Source of the DNA: SZAS-79 sp965279075
GTDB lineage: Bacteria > Pseudomonadota > Gammaproteobacteria > Burkholderiales > SG8-39
Length of the DNA: 64,000 bases
Assembly: GCA_965279075.1 (NCBI GenBank)
Contig: CBDIHI010000011.1
Coordinates: 620,001 to 684,000 of the forward strand
Direction of reading: 5' to 3'
Shown one piece after another: positions 41,589 through 50,598 of the stretch; the first letter of the stretch is position 1, and every line of letters begins with the position of its first letter. The notes below the pieces were generated by a model. It saw only the letters and a list, made by a program, of their open reading frames with translations, was not told the DNA's origin and did not search any database. A program made the translations under genes and the position numbers.

Positions 41589-42539
41589 ATGAGAACACTG
41601 ATCCTGATGGTTTCGATGCTGCTGGGGGCCGCCCCGGCGCTCGCGCAGTTCCCGGAGCGCAGCGTGAAGCTGGTCGTGGGCTTCCCGGTGGGCAGCTCGC
41701 CGGACCTGATCGCGCGCATGCTCGGCGAGGAGCTCTCGAAGGGCTGGAAGCAGCCGGTGGTGGTCGACAACCGGCCCGGCGCCGGCGCGATCCTCGGCAG
41801 CGATTCGGTCGCGAAGTCCGCGCCGGACGGTTACACCGTGTACATCGCCACGCTCGGCGCGCTGGCGCTGAACCCGCACCTGTACAGGAAGCTGCCCTAT
41901 GACCCGGTGAAGGATTTCGCCGGCATCACTTTCCTCGCCGAGAACCCGTTCGCGCTGGCGGTGCATCCGTCCGTGCCCGTGAAGACGGTGCCGGAACTGC
42001 TCGCCTACGCGAAGGCCAACCCGGGCAAGCTGAACTTCGGCTCCGGCGCGAGCTTCGCGCAGTTGCTCGGCGCGGCGTTCAACAAGCGCGCCGGCACCGA
42101 CATCGTCAACATCTCCTACCGCGGCGTGCAGCAGGCGGTGACCGACTTCGTCGCCGGGCAGGTGCAGCTGCTTTTCGCCGACCTGCCGGCCATCCTGCCG
42201 CAGCACAAGGCGGGCAAGGCGCGCATCCTCGCCATCACCGGCAGCCGCCGCTCGCCGGTCGCGCCGGACATGCCGACGCTGCAGGAAGCCGGGATCGCCG
42301 GCATGGACCTGCCGACATGGTACGCGGCCGTCGCGCCGGCCGGCACGCCGCAGCCCGTGCTCGCCAAGCTGAACGCGGACATCGCACGCGCCATGGGCCT
42401 GCCCGACGTGAAGAGGAAGCTCGAGGCGCTCGGGCTGGATGCGCGCCCTTCGACGCCGTCCTACGTGGACGACCTCACCAAGGCCGAGATCCTGAAGTGG
42501 GGCGCCATCGTCAGGGAGGCGGGGATCCAGCCGGAGTGA
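41589..42539 (+). CDS. Bug family receptor
   Basis: 316 residues from ATG 41589, with GGAGG about 11 bases upstream. A signal peptide ends PALAQ. Family motifs FPERSVKLVVGFPVGSSPD, VVVDNRPGAGA, DGYTVYIAT and VNISYRGVQQAVTD are present. It is divergent from the hydroxy-acid oxidase gene and could bind that enzyme's substrate. It ends 16 nt from the convergent sdaA end. Confidence 0.92.
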   Translation: MRTLILMVSMLLGAAPALAQFPERSVKLVVGFPVGSSPDLIARMLGEELSKGWKQPVVVDNRPGAGAILGSDSVAKSAPDGYTVYIATLGALALNPHLYRKLPYDPVKDFAGITFLAENPFALAVHPSVPVKTVPELLAYAKANPGKLNFGSGASFAQLLGAAFNKRAGTDIVNISYRGVQQAVTDFVAGQVQLLFADLPAILPQHKAGKARILAITGSRRSPVAPDMPTLQEAGIAGMDLPTWYAAVAPAGTPQPVLAKLNADIARAMGLPDVKRKLEALGLDARPSTPSYVDDLTKAEILKWGAIVREAGIQPE

Positions 42540-42555
42540 GGTCCGCCCAGCCCGG

Positions 42556-43926
42556 CTAGCACTCCACGCGGCTGACCGGCAGTACGTTGATCGCGAGGCC
42601 GCCGAGGGCGGTCTCCTTGTACTTGTTCTGCATGTCCGCGCCGGTGGTCTTCACGGTCTCGATGGCCTGGTCGAGGCTCACGTTGTGCGATCCGTCGCCG
42701 CGCAGCGCGAGCGAGGCCGCGTTGATCGCCTTGATCGCACCCATGGCGTTGCGCTCAATGCAGGGGATCTGCACCAGCCCGCCGATCGGGTCGCAGGTCA
42801 TGCCGAGGTGGTGCTCGATGCCGATCTCGGCGGCGTTTTCCACCTGCTCGTTGCTGCCGCCGAGCGCGGCGCACAGCCCCGCCGCCGCCATCGCGCACGC
42901 CGCGCCCACTTCGCCCTGGCAGCCGACCTCGGCGCCCGAGATCGATGCGTTGCGCTTGAAGAGGGCGCCCACGGCCGCGGCCGCGAGCATGAAGATACGC
43001 AGGCCCGCGCGGTTCGCGCCGGGACAGAAGTCGGCGTAATAGCGCATGACCGCGGGAATGATGCCAGCCGCCCCGTTGGTGGGGGCGGTGACCACGCGGC
43101 TGCCCGCGGCGTTCTCCTCGTTGACGGCGATGGCGAACAGGCTCACCCAGTCCATGACCTCGTGCGGCATCTTTGCGCCCGTGCCCTGCAATTGCCGGTA
43201 CATCTCCGGCGCGCGACGCTTGACATTGAGGCCGCCCGGCAGCGTGCCCCCGATCACTAGGCCGCGTTCTATGCAGGCGCGCATGGCATCCCAGAGGCCG
43301 TCCAGGCCCGTGTCGATTTCGTCGTGGCCGCGCCAGGCGCGCTCGTTCCGGCGCACCACCTCGTGGATACGCAGCCCGTGCTCCGCGCCGAGGCGCAGCA
43401 GCTCCGCGGCGCTGGCATAGCCGAGCGGGGCGGGCGCGCGATCGGCCGCGGTGCTGTCGGCGGCCTCGCCTTCCTTCAGGATGAAGCCGCCGCCGATCGA
43501 GTAGAAGGTGGCCTCCGTGCGCGTGCCGTCCCTCATGGTCGCGACGATGCGCAGCGCATTCGGGTGGAAGGGCAGGGATTCGTGTCCGCGGAACTCGATG
43601 TCCTCGGCGATGAAGAACGGGACCTTGTGTTTCCCCAGCAGCGGAAGTTCCCCGTCCAGTGCGACCTCGTCCAGCACTTGCGGGATCGTTTCCGGGTCGA
43701 CCGTGTCCTGGCGCAGGCCCGAAAGCCCGAGGATGATCGCCTTGTCGGTGCCGTGGCCGCGGCCGGTGAGGGCGAGCGACCCGTAGAGCACGGCCTTCAC
43801 GTGCACGACCTGCGACAGGTCGGGCAGGTCCTCGAGGGCCTTGCGCGCCGCGCGCATCGGGCCGACGGTGTGGCTGCTCGATGGCCCGATGCCGATCTTG
43901 AAGAGGTCGAAGACGCTGATGTCCAG
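42556..43926 (-). CDS. sdaA: L-serine ammonia-lyase, iron-sulfur type
   Basis: 456 residues if it starts at CTG 43926, close to E. coli SdaA. The SdaA hallmark FKIGIGPSSSHTVGPM is at the N terminus; Fe-S cysteines lie in EVGCQGEVG and MTCDPIGGLVQIPCIERN. It converts L-serine to pyruvate and ammonia. No ATG, GTG or TTG occurs in frame before or within the conserved N terminus, while GGGAGG (43934-43939) sits 7 nt before CTG. It follows the COG0523 gene and overlaps its stop, as the last gene of the sox operon, matching sarcosine to glycine to serine to pyruvate. Confidence 0.9.
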   Translation of the reverse strand: MDISVFDLFKIGIGPSSSHTVGPMRAARKALEDLPDLSQVVHVKAVLYGSLALTGRGHGTDKAIILGLSGLRQDTVDPETIPQVLDEVALDGELPLLGKHKVPFFIAEDIEFRGHESLPFHPNALRIVATMRDGTRTEATFYSIGGGFILKEGEAADSTAADRAPAPLGYASAAELLRLGAEHGLRIHEVVRRNERAWRGHDEIDTGLDGLWDAMRACIERGLVIGGTLPGGLNVKRRAPEMYRQLQGTGAKMPHEVMDWVSLFAIAVNEENAAGSRVVTAPTNGAAGIIPAVMRYYADFCPGANRAGLRIFMLAAAAVGALFKRNASISGAEVGCQGEVGAACAMAAAGLCAALGGSNEQVENAAEIGIEHHLGMTCDPIGGLVQIPCIERNAMGAIKAINAASLALRGDGSHNVSLDQAIETVKTTGADMQNKYKETALGGLAINVLPVSRVEC

Positions 43927-43928
43927 GG

Positions 43929-44963
43929 TCAGGCCTCCCGGCAGGCGTCGAACGCTCGGGAGAGCGCGGCTGCGTCGATGGACTGCGCAGGGCCGATCAC
44001 GACGAGGCTGGACTGGTCCGGCGCACCTGCATGCTCGTCGGCCGCGAAGCTCCAACGCCGGCCCACCCGCTGGTAGACGGTACGGCTGGCGGGGGCGTCG
44101 GAAAGACGCAGCACGCCTTTGGCACGCAGCACGCCGGGTGGGAGCCCATCGAGCATCGCGCGCAGCCGGGTGGCGTCGAGCACCGCATCCGTGCTTGCGC
44201 TCCAGCTCGCGAACGCCGAGGCATGCTGTGGATCCTGCGGGCGGCCCGGGGCCAGGGCGCGCGTGCTGCGGATGCCCAGCGCGATCTCGGCGGGGACGTC
44301 CGCGTGGCTGGTCTCTATCACCGGCTTGCCGGGCGCGAGTTCTCGGGCGATGGCGCGGGCGGCGGCGAGCGCCGCATCGTCCACGAGGTCGGCCTTGTTC
44401 AGGATGACGAGGTCCGCAGCCGCGGTCTGCGCGGAAAAAGTTGCGGCGCAGGCGGGATCGGCGGCTGTCCGCGCCGCGGCCTCCGCGTCCACCACGGCGA
44501 GGATCCCGTCGAGGCGCAGCGCCGGGTTGGCCAGCGCCACCTGCGCGATGCCGTACGGGTCGGCAAGGCCGCTCGCCTCCAGCACGATGGCCTCGGGCGG
44601 GTCCTGCCTGCCTGCGAGTTCCAGCAGGGTCTTGGTCAGGTCGCCGGCGACCGTGCAGCAGGCGCAGCCGTTGGCGAGGCTGATGGTGTCCGCAGTCTGC
44701 GAAGTGATCAGCGCGGCATCGATGTTGATGCGCCCGAAGTCGTTGACCAGCACGGCGAGTCGGATGCCGTGCGTGCCCGAGAGCAGGCGGTTGACGAGCG
44801 TCGTCTTGCCCGCGCCGAGGAAGCCGCCGATCACCGTCAGCGGCAGCGAGCCGTCGGCGGCACGCTGCTTTTGCGGGATCATCTGCGCGGCCTGGATGAA
44901 GCCCGACAGCATCTGCCAGGCCTCGTCCTTAGAGGCCGCCCCGGCGAACGGGCGGTCGGCCAT
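43929..44963 (-). CDS. COG0523 (CobW/ZNG1-like) GTP-binding metallochaperone
   Basis: 344 residues. P loop GGFLGAGKTTLVN, metal-binding CxCC in NGCACCTVAGD, the EASGLADP switch and NKAD guanine motif, with a C-terminal CobW_C-type domain. Members move zinc, cobalt or iron to client enzymes. Its ATG shares one base with the stop of the amidohydrolase gene (TGATG). Its operon contains a zinc-binding SoxD subunit, a metallo-amidohydrolase and Fe-S SdaA, all possible clients. Which metal is handled is not shown. Confidence 0.88.
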   Translation of the reverse strand: MADRPFAGAASKDEAWQMLSGFIQAAQMIPQKQRAADGSLPLTVIGGFLGAGKTTLVNRLLSGTHGIRLAVLVNDFGRINIDAALITSQTADTISLANGCACCTVAGDLTKTLLELAGRQDPPEAIVLEASGLADPYGIAQVALANPALRLDGILAVVDAEAAARTAADPACAATFSAQTAAADLVILNKADLVDDAALAAARAIARELAPGKPVIETSHADVPAEIALGIRSTRALAPGRPQDPQHASAFASWSASTDAVLDATRLRAMLDGLPPGVLRAKGVLRLSDAPASRTVYQRVGRRWSFAADEHAGAPDQSSLVVIGPAQSIDAAALSRAFDACREA

Positions 44964-46624
44964 CAGGCGGGCTGCAGCTTGCCGCCGAGCACCGTGCCCC
45001 AGACGGGGATGTCGCGCAGCTTCATCGGGTCGACCTCGAACGGGTCCTGCTCCAGCACAGCGAAGTCGGCGAACTTGCCGGGCTCCAGGCTGCCGATTTT
45101 GTTCTCCAGCCCGAGCACGTAGGCCGCGTCGATCGTGATCGCGCGGATCGCGCGCAGCACGCCGATGCGCTCGCCCGGCGCCATCACGGTCTTGCCGTCA
45201 AGCGCCACGCGGTTCACCGCGGCCCACGCGGCGGTCAGCGGGTGCATGGGCACGACCACCAGCGAGAAATCCGAATGCAGCGCGAACACCACGCCTTCGC
45301 GCTCGAGCGACCCCAGCCGCGCCACGGCCTCCGAGCGGTCCGGCCCGAAGGCCTGCTCGCTGTGCAGCTGGCTGCGGTAGTGGACGAAGTAGTTGTTGAC
45401 GCTCGCAACGCCCCCCAGCGCCTTGAGGCGCCGCGCCTGGTCGGGCGTGCTGATGCAGTAGTGCTCGATGGTGAAGCGGTGGTCGAAGCGCGGGTGCATC
45501 TCCTGCAGCTTCGCCAGCGCATTCAGCGAGGCGTCGATCGCCTCGTCGCCGTTGGCGTGGCAGTGGATCTGGATGCCGGCCTTCCAGAACGGCAGCATGC
45601 GCGCAGGCAGCTCGTCCCAGGGCACGTCGTTCCTCAGGCCGTTCGTGCCGTCGAGGTAGCCGGGGAAGTTGAGCCTGAGCGACATCGCCGGGAAGGAGCC
45701 GTCCGACAGGAACTTGATGCCGTGCAGGAACAGCTTCTCGTTGTTGCGCTCCTTCGCCATGTTCAGAAGGAACGCCGCCGACTTGTCGGCGTGGGTCTTG
45801 TAGAGCGGGTTCTCGAGAGGCACCAGCGCCATGCGCAAGGGGAAAGCCGGGTCGTTGACGGCATCCACGTGCATCTGCCATTCGAGCTCGAAGTCGTTGA
45901 AGCCGAACACCATCTCGGCCGTCGCCGTGACGCCGGCGCGCCGCGCCGTGTCGCCCATCATGCGCAGGCCCGCCAGCCCGCCGCCTTTCTGGATCACCGC
46001 GCGCATTGCGCCCAGCGCCATGCGCCCGGCCTCGATCTCGACGAACACCCCGCTCAGCCGCCCGTCGGGGTAGCGCTGCACGCCGTGCACCGCGATGTCG
46101 GGCTTGATGCCGGTGTAGTCGAGCGCCGCGCTGTTCAGGTAGAAGAAATGCGGTGCGTAGGAGATCACCCACATCGGGCGGTCCTTGCTGATCGCGTCGA
46201 GCTCGTCGCGGTGCAGGTGGCCGCCCTGGATCGCGGGGTCGAGGCCCCAGGCGATCAGCGGCTTCTTCGGGTCGGATTCCTCAGCGTGCGCGGCGCGCAG
46301 TTTCGCGATGACTTCCTCGTGGGTGAGCAGCGCCGGGTTGATGCCCTTGGGCCCCGGAGACTCGATCGGGCCGATGTAGTGCAGCATCAGGTAGCCGGCC
46401 GACATCGAGAAGTGCGTATGCGGGTCGATCAGCCCCGGCATGATGACCTTGTCCTCCAGCGTCCGGTCGATCACGTGTTCGTGGCGCGACAGCCACGGTT
46501 GCATGGACTTCAGCGTCCCGGTGGACACGACCTTGCCGTCCATCACGGCGATTGCCTCGGCCTCGGGGCGGCCCGGGTCCATGGTGATGACCTTGCGTGC
46601 GGTGAACACGGTGATCCTGCTCAT
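44963..46624 (-). CDS. YtcJ-like metal-dependent amidohydrolase
   Basis: 553 residues, typical length of the YtcJ group. Metal ligands are visible in LIDPHTHFSM, IHCHANGDEAID and the HSDFSL segment, with a C-terminal GSLEPGKFADFAVLEQDPF composite-domain strand. It would hydrolyse an amide in the cytoplasm; there is no signal peptide. It lies between soxG and the COG0523 gene. A role in feeding glycine or sarcosine into the pathway from an N-acyl compound is possible but not proved. Confidence 0.85.
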   Translation of the reverse strand: MSRITVFTARKVITMDPGRPEAEAIAVMDGKVVSTGTLKSMQPWLSRHEHVIDRTLEDKVIMPGLIDPHTHFSMSAGYLMLHYIGPIESPGPKGINPALLTHEEVIAKLRAAHAEESDPKKPLIAWGLDPAIQGGHLHRDELDAISKDRPMWVISYAPHFFYLNSAALDYTGIKPDIAVHGVQRYPDGRLSGVFVEIEAGRMALGAMRAVIQKGGGLAGLRMMGDTARRAGVTATAEMVFGFNDFELEWQMHVDAVNDPAFPLRMALVPLENPLYKTHADKSAAFLLNMAKERNNEKLFLHGIKFLSDGSFPAMSLRLNFPGYLDGTNGLRNDVPWDELPARMLPFWKAGIQIHCHANGDEAIDASLNALAKLQEMHPRFDHRFTIEHYCISTPDQARRLKALGGVASVNNYFVHYRSQLHSEQAFGPDRSEAVARLGSLEREGVVFALHSDFSLVVVPMHPLTAAWAAVNRVALDGKTVMAPGERIGVLRAIRAITIDAAYVLGLENKIGSLEPGKFADFAVLEQDPFEVDPMKLRDIPVWGTVLGGKLQPA

Positions 46625-46667
46625 GGGGTTGCCTCCTCGGTGCGGTGGGTCGAAACGGTCAGGCCGG

Positions 46668-47303
46668 TCAGTTCAGCCCGCGTGCGATGCGGCCGGTGTC
46701 GAGGCCGCGGGATGCGTGGAGTTCCGTCGCGGCGTCGAGCAGCCATTCGGCCACGTAGGGCGCGAAGGAGGGGCGCACGAAAACGCGGAACGTGGAGTGC
46801 GCATCGAGGCACTGCAGGACCATCTGCGATTTCGCGAGCACGGTCTGCGCGCACTGCGGCGCCCCGAACGCGCTGGCGTGCAGGTCGAGCGGGCAGCCCT
46901 TGGCGAGCACGAGGCGGGCGTTGGCGCCCGAGAGTTCGATGACGGTCCGGTTGGCCGACACGTCGTTCACCGAGTGGTGGATGGTGTGCAAAGCGGCGCG
47001 CAGGGCGGCGCAGAGCGCCTCTCCCTTCCCGTCAGGGGCAGTCACCAGCCACTCGTCCGGCCCGAGCCACAGGGCCTGGCAGTCGTTGCCGGACGCCCAG
47101 GTGTTGGCGGCGACTGGCAGGTCGCAGCCGAGCACCTCGCGGACCTTCGAGGCGAACGCCGCGTCGGCCGCATTGCCGCGCAGGTTCACCTGGCCGACGT
47201 AAGGCACTTCGCGCATCGCGAAGGCGGCCGGGTCGTCGCTCGCGGCAGGGAAGCGCGAGACCCAGTCGGCAAGGGGAGACACCCGTCTAGTCGATGCCGT
47301 CAC
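46668..47303 (-). CDS. soxG: sarcosine oxidase gamma subunit
   Basis: 211 residues from GTG 47303, which overlaps the soxA stop by 17 nt and has AAGGAAGG upstream. The SoxG pattern is QVNLRGNAADAAF near residue 40, LWLGPDEWLVTAP, a long VNDVSANRTVIELSGANARLVLAKGCPLDLH segment (split here between family blocks) and C-terminal FVRPSFAPYVAEWLLDA. It completes the tetrameric B-D-A-G enzyme that oxidises sarcosine to glycine and formaldehyde or methylene-THF. Confidence 0.92.
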   Translation of the reverse strand: MTASTRRVSPLADWVSRFPAASDDPAAFAMREVPYVGQVNLRGNAADAAFASKVREVLGCDLPVAANTWASGNDCQALWLGPDEWLVTAPDGKGEALCAALRAALHTIHHSVNDVSANRTVIELSGANARLVLAKGCPLDLHASAFGAPQCAQTVLAKSQMVLQCLDAHSTFRVFVRPSFAPYVAEWLLDAATELHASRGLDTGRIARGLN

Positions 47304-50300
47304 GGCGCCTGCCTTCCTTGTCGATGAACACGGGGTCGACGATCGTCATGGGCTGGAGGCTCGCGCCCCGCACGCAGTACACGGTCTGCCCGTGCATCTG
47401 CCGCCCGTCGGCGACCAGCGCCAGCGCAAAGCCTGATTCGAGGTTCGGGCTGTGGTAACCCGAGGTGACGTGCCCGATCGAGGGGCTGCCGGTCGCCGGG
47501 TCGTGCCTTGCCCGGGAAGGGCTCGCCACGAGGTGCGATCCTTCGACAGGGACGAAGGCCTTGTCCCGCGGCAGCAGGCCGACCAGCTGCTTCCTGCCTG
47601 CGCGGCTGGTGTCGGCGCGCGAGAAGGAGCGCTTGCCGATGAAGTCCTTCTGCTTCGACACCGCCCACTCCAGGCCCACGTCCTGGGGGGTGACGGTGCC
47701 GTCCGTCTCCTGGCCGATGATGATGTAGCCCTTTTCGGCGCGCGCGACGTGCATGGTTTCGGTCCCGTAGGGCGTGAGGCCGTGCGGCTTGCCGGCCTCG
47801 ATCACGGCCTCCCACATCGCAAGGCCGTGCCAGGTGGGGACGTTGATCTCGTAGGACAGTTCGCCGTTGAAGCTGATGCGGAACACGCGCGCCTGCAGTC
47901 CCGCGACCACGCCGTCGCGGAAGGTCATGAAAGGGAAGGCCGCGTTGGAGAAATCCATGTCCGGCGCGAGGGCCTGGAGGATCTTCCGCGCGTTCGGCCC
48001 GACGACGGCTGTCGTCGCCCACTGCTCGGTCACGGTCGTGCAATAGACCCTGAGGTCCGGCCACTCGGTCTGCAGCCACTCCTCCAGCCAGTCCAGCACG
48101 CGCGCGGCGTTGCCGGTCGTGGTGGTCATCAGGAAGCGGTCCTCGGCCAGTCGCGCCGTCACGCCGTCGTCCATCACCATGCCGTCGGGCTTGCACATCA
48201 CGCCGTAGCGGCAACTGCCCACCGCAAGCTTCGTCCACGCATTGGTATACATGCGGTTGAGGAACTCGGCGGCGTCCGGGCCCTGGATGTCGATCTTGCC
48301 GAGCGTCGTCGCGTCCATGACGCCGGCGGTGGTGCGCAGCGCTTTGGTCTCGCGCGCGACTGCCGCGTGCATGTCCTCGCCCGGCTGCGGAAAGTACCAG
48401 GGCCGCTTCCACTGGCCCACGTCCTCGAACATCGCGCCGTTGGCCGCGTGCCAAGCGTGCATCGGGGTCATGCGCACCGGGTCGGACAGGCTGCCGCGGT
48501 CGCGTCCGGCGATCGCGCCGAACGTGACCGGCGTAAAGGGCGGTCGGAACGTGGTCGTGCCGACTTCCGGGATCGACTTGCCGAGTGAGCCGGCGAGGAT
48601 CGCGAGGCCGATGACGTTCGAAGTCTTGCCCTGGTCGGTCGCCATGCCGTTGGTCGTGTAGCGCTTGGTGTGCTCGACCGAACGGAAGCCTTCGCGCGAG
48701 GCGAGCAGGATGTCCGGCTCGGTCACGTCGTTCTGGTAGTCGACGAAATGCTTGCCCGGAAGCGTCATGCCGAGCAGCGACTGCACCGACCAGACCGGCA
48801 GGATGCCGAGTTCGTCGGCCGCCGGCGCGGGCGCCGCGGCGGGGGCAGGATGCCCGAGCGCCGAAAGCGTGCGCTGCGCGGCTGCGGCGCCGTCGGCGAG
48901 GGCCGAATCGAGCAGGAAGCGCGCGTTGAGCGCGCCGGCCACTTCGACGGCCTGGATGCACTGGTCCGGCAGGAAGCAGGCGAGCTTGTCGTCGTAACGC
49001 AGCTTGCCGGGCGCCTGGCTGAAGAGGTGCACGGCCGGGCTGAGCCCCCCCGAGACGAGTACGTGGTCGCAGGCGATGCGGGCGAGCCCCGTGCCCTTGA
49101 CCGGCCGCACGTCCACGCTTTCCACCCTCTTGCCGCCCTGGGCGGACGAGATCACCGAGCCGCGCAGCACCTGGATGCCGGCCTGGGCTGCGCGCTTAAG
49201 CAGGTCTTCGCCGATTTCGGCGCGCACGTCGATGATCGTGGGCAGGTTGCCCGCTGCGGCGTGGGTTTCCAGCGCCAGAGCGAAACCGTGGTCGTTGTTG
49301 ACGAAGGCGACGCCGCGCTTGCCGAGCGACACGCCGTAGCGCGTGGCGTAGGCGCAGGCGGCGTTCGCCAGCAGGATCCCGGGCAGGTCGTTGTTGCCGA
49401 AGACGATGGGCCGCTCGTGCGCGCCGGTGGCGAGGACAACCCGTTTCGCGCGGAAATGCCACAGGCGCTTCCTTGCCACGCCTGCGGTGCGCCCCGGCCC
49501 GCCGTGGTCGGTGCGGCGCTCCACCGCCATCAGGTAGTTGTGGTCGTAGTAGCCGAACACGGACGTCCGGCGAAGCACCAGCACGTTCGGCAACTGCCCG
49601 AGTTCGTCCGCGGCGCGCGAGGCCCATTCGGTCCCCGTGCCGCCATCGATCGTGGCCGGGCGCGACAGCAGGCTGCCGCCGAGTTCGTTCTGCTCCTCGA
49701 CCAGAACCGTGCGCACGCCCTGCCGGCCGGCCTGCAGCGCGGCGGCGAGGCCGGCGGGCCCCGCGCCGACGACGAGCACGTCGCAATGCCAGTGCATCCG
49801 GTCGTAGATGTCGGGATCCGGCGCGTCCGGCGCGACGCCCAGGCCCGCCGCGGCGCGCAACGCGGGCTCGTAGACCTTCTTCCAGAAGCCTTTCGGCCAC
49901 ATGAAGGTCTTGTTGTAGAAGCCCGCGACGAGGATCGCGGAGGCGAGGCCATTGACCGCGCGCAGGTCGAATTCGACGCTGGGGAAGCAGTTGACGCTGG
50001 AGGCCTCGAGGCCGTCGTACAGTTCGATCTCGGTGGCGCGCAGGTTGGGCTCGGTGTAGGGGCCCTTTTCGAGCTGCACGAGCGCGTTCGGTTCCTCGTT
50101 GCCCACCGACAGCATGCCGCGCGGGCGGTGGTACTTGAAGCTCCGCGCGACGAGGTGGATGCCGTTGGCGAGCAGCGCCGAGGCGAGCGTGTCGCCGGCA
50201 TAACCCTGCAGGCGCTTGCCGTTGAACGTGAAGTCGAGCGGGCGCAGGCGGTCGACCCGGCCGGCGCCTTCGAGGCGCCGGTCGTTGAGATGCGGGCTCG

Positions 50301-50304
50301 TCAT
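47287..50304 (-). CDS. soxA: sarcosine oxidase alpha subunit
   Basis: 1005 residues, the normal size. The N-terminal Fer2-like region (FTFNGKRLQGYAGDTLASAL) is followed by an NAD/FAD domain at about 170-510 (DVLVVGAGPAGLAAALQAGRQ, LVEEQNELGGSL). From about 600 come the GcvT-type tetrahydrofolate-binding domain and C-terminal barrel. In the heterotetramer it binds NAD and passes the one-carbon unit to tetrahydrofolate. Its ATG overlaps the soxD stop (ATGA). Confidence 0.95.
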   Translation of the reverse strand: MTSPHLNDRRLEGAGRVDRLRPLDFTFNGKRLQGYAGDTLASALLANGIHLVARSFKYHRPRGMLSVGNEEPNALVQLEKGPYTEPNLRATEIELYDGLEASSVNCFPSVEFDLRAVNGLASAILVAGFYNKTFMWPKGFWKKVYEPALRAAAGLGVAPDAPDPDIYDRMHWHCDVLVVGAGPAGLAAALQAGRQGVRTVLVEEQNELGGSLLSRPATIDGGTGTEWASRAADELGQLPNVLVLRRTSVFGYYDHNYLMAVERRTDHGGPGRTAGVARKRLWHFRAKRVVLATGAHERPIVFGNNDLPGILLANAACAYATRYGVSLGKRGVAFVNNDHGFALALETHAAAGNLPTIIDVRAEIGEDLLKRAAQAGIQVLRGSVISSAQGGKRVESVDVRPVKGTGLARIACDHVLVSGGLSPAVHLFSQAPGKLRYDDKLACFLPDQCIQAVEVAGALNARFLLDSALADGAAAAQRTLSALGHPAPAAAPAPAADELGILPVWSVQSLLGMTLPGKHFVDYQNDVTEPDILLASREGFRSVEHTKRYTTNGMATDQGKTSNVIGLAILAGSLGKSIPEVGTTTFRPPFTPVTFGAIAGRDRGSLSDPVRMTPMHAWHAANGAMFEDVGQWKRPWYFPQPGEDMHAAVARETKALRTTAGVMDATTLGKIDIQGPDAAEFLNRMYTNAWTKLAVGSCRYGVMCKPDGMVMDDGVTARLAEDRFLMTTTTGNAARVLDWLEEWLQTEWPDLRVYCTTVTEQWATTAVVGPNARKILQALAPDMDFSNAAFPFMTFRDGVVAGLQARVFRISFNGELSYEINVPTWHGLAMWEAVIEAGKPHGLTPYGTETMHVARAEKGYIIIGQETDGTVTPQDVGLEWAVSKQKDFIGKRSFSRADTSRAGRKQLVGLLPRDKAFVPVEGSHLVASPSRARHDPATGSPSIGHVTSGYHSPNLESGFALALVADGRQMHGQTVYCVRGASLQPMTIVDPVFIDKEGRRRDGID

Positions 50305-50582
50305 TTCACGCCCGCCGGAGGGGGCTCACCCGGCTTGTAGACGGCGCTGATCTCGTGCGTCACCGTGTGCCGCGCCATGTTGAACCAGCGGCGGCAGCCC
50401 TGGCTGTGGACCCAGCGCTCGAGGAACAGCCCCTTGGGGTTGTCGCGCATGAAGACGTACTGCGCCCAGTCCTCATCCGAAAGTGCGTGCGGGTCCTTGG
50501 GGTAGGCGACGTGCGCCTGCCCGCCGTAGGAGAACTCCATCTCCTCGCGTTCGCCGCACCAGGGGCAGGCAATCCTGAGCAT
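50301..50582 (-). CDS. soxD: sarcosine oxidase delta subunit
   Basis: 93 residues from ATG 50582. The zinc-binding start MLRIACPWCGEREEMEF and the ERWVHSQGCRRWFNMARHTV segment are diagnostic of SoxD, a small structural subunit holding Zn. It lies 16 nt after soxB and overlaps soxA by 4 nt. Confidence 0.95.
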   Translation of the reverse strand: MLRIACPWCGEREEMEFSYGGQAHVAYPKDPHALSDEDWAQYVFMRDNPKGLFLERWVHSQGCRRWFNMARHTVTHEISAVYKPGEPPPAGVK

Positions 50583-50598
50583 CGTCAGTGGGCCGCAG

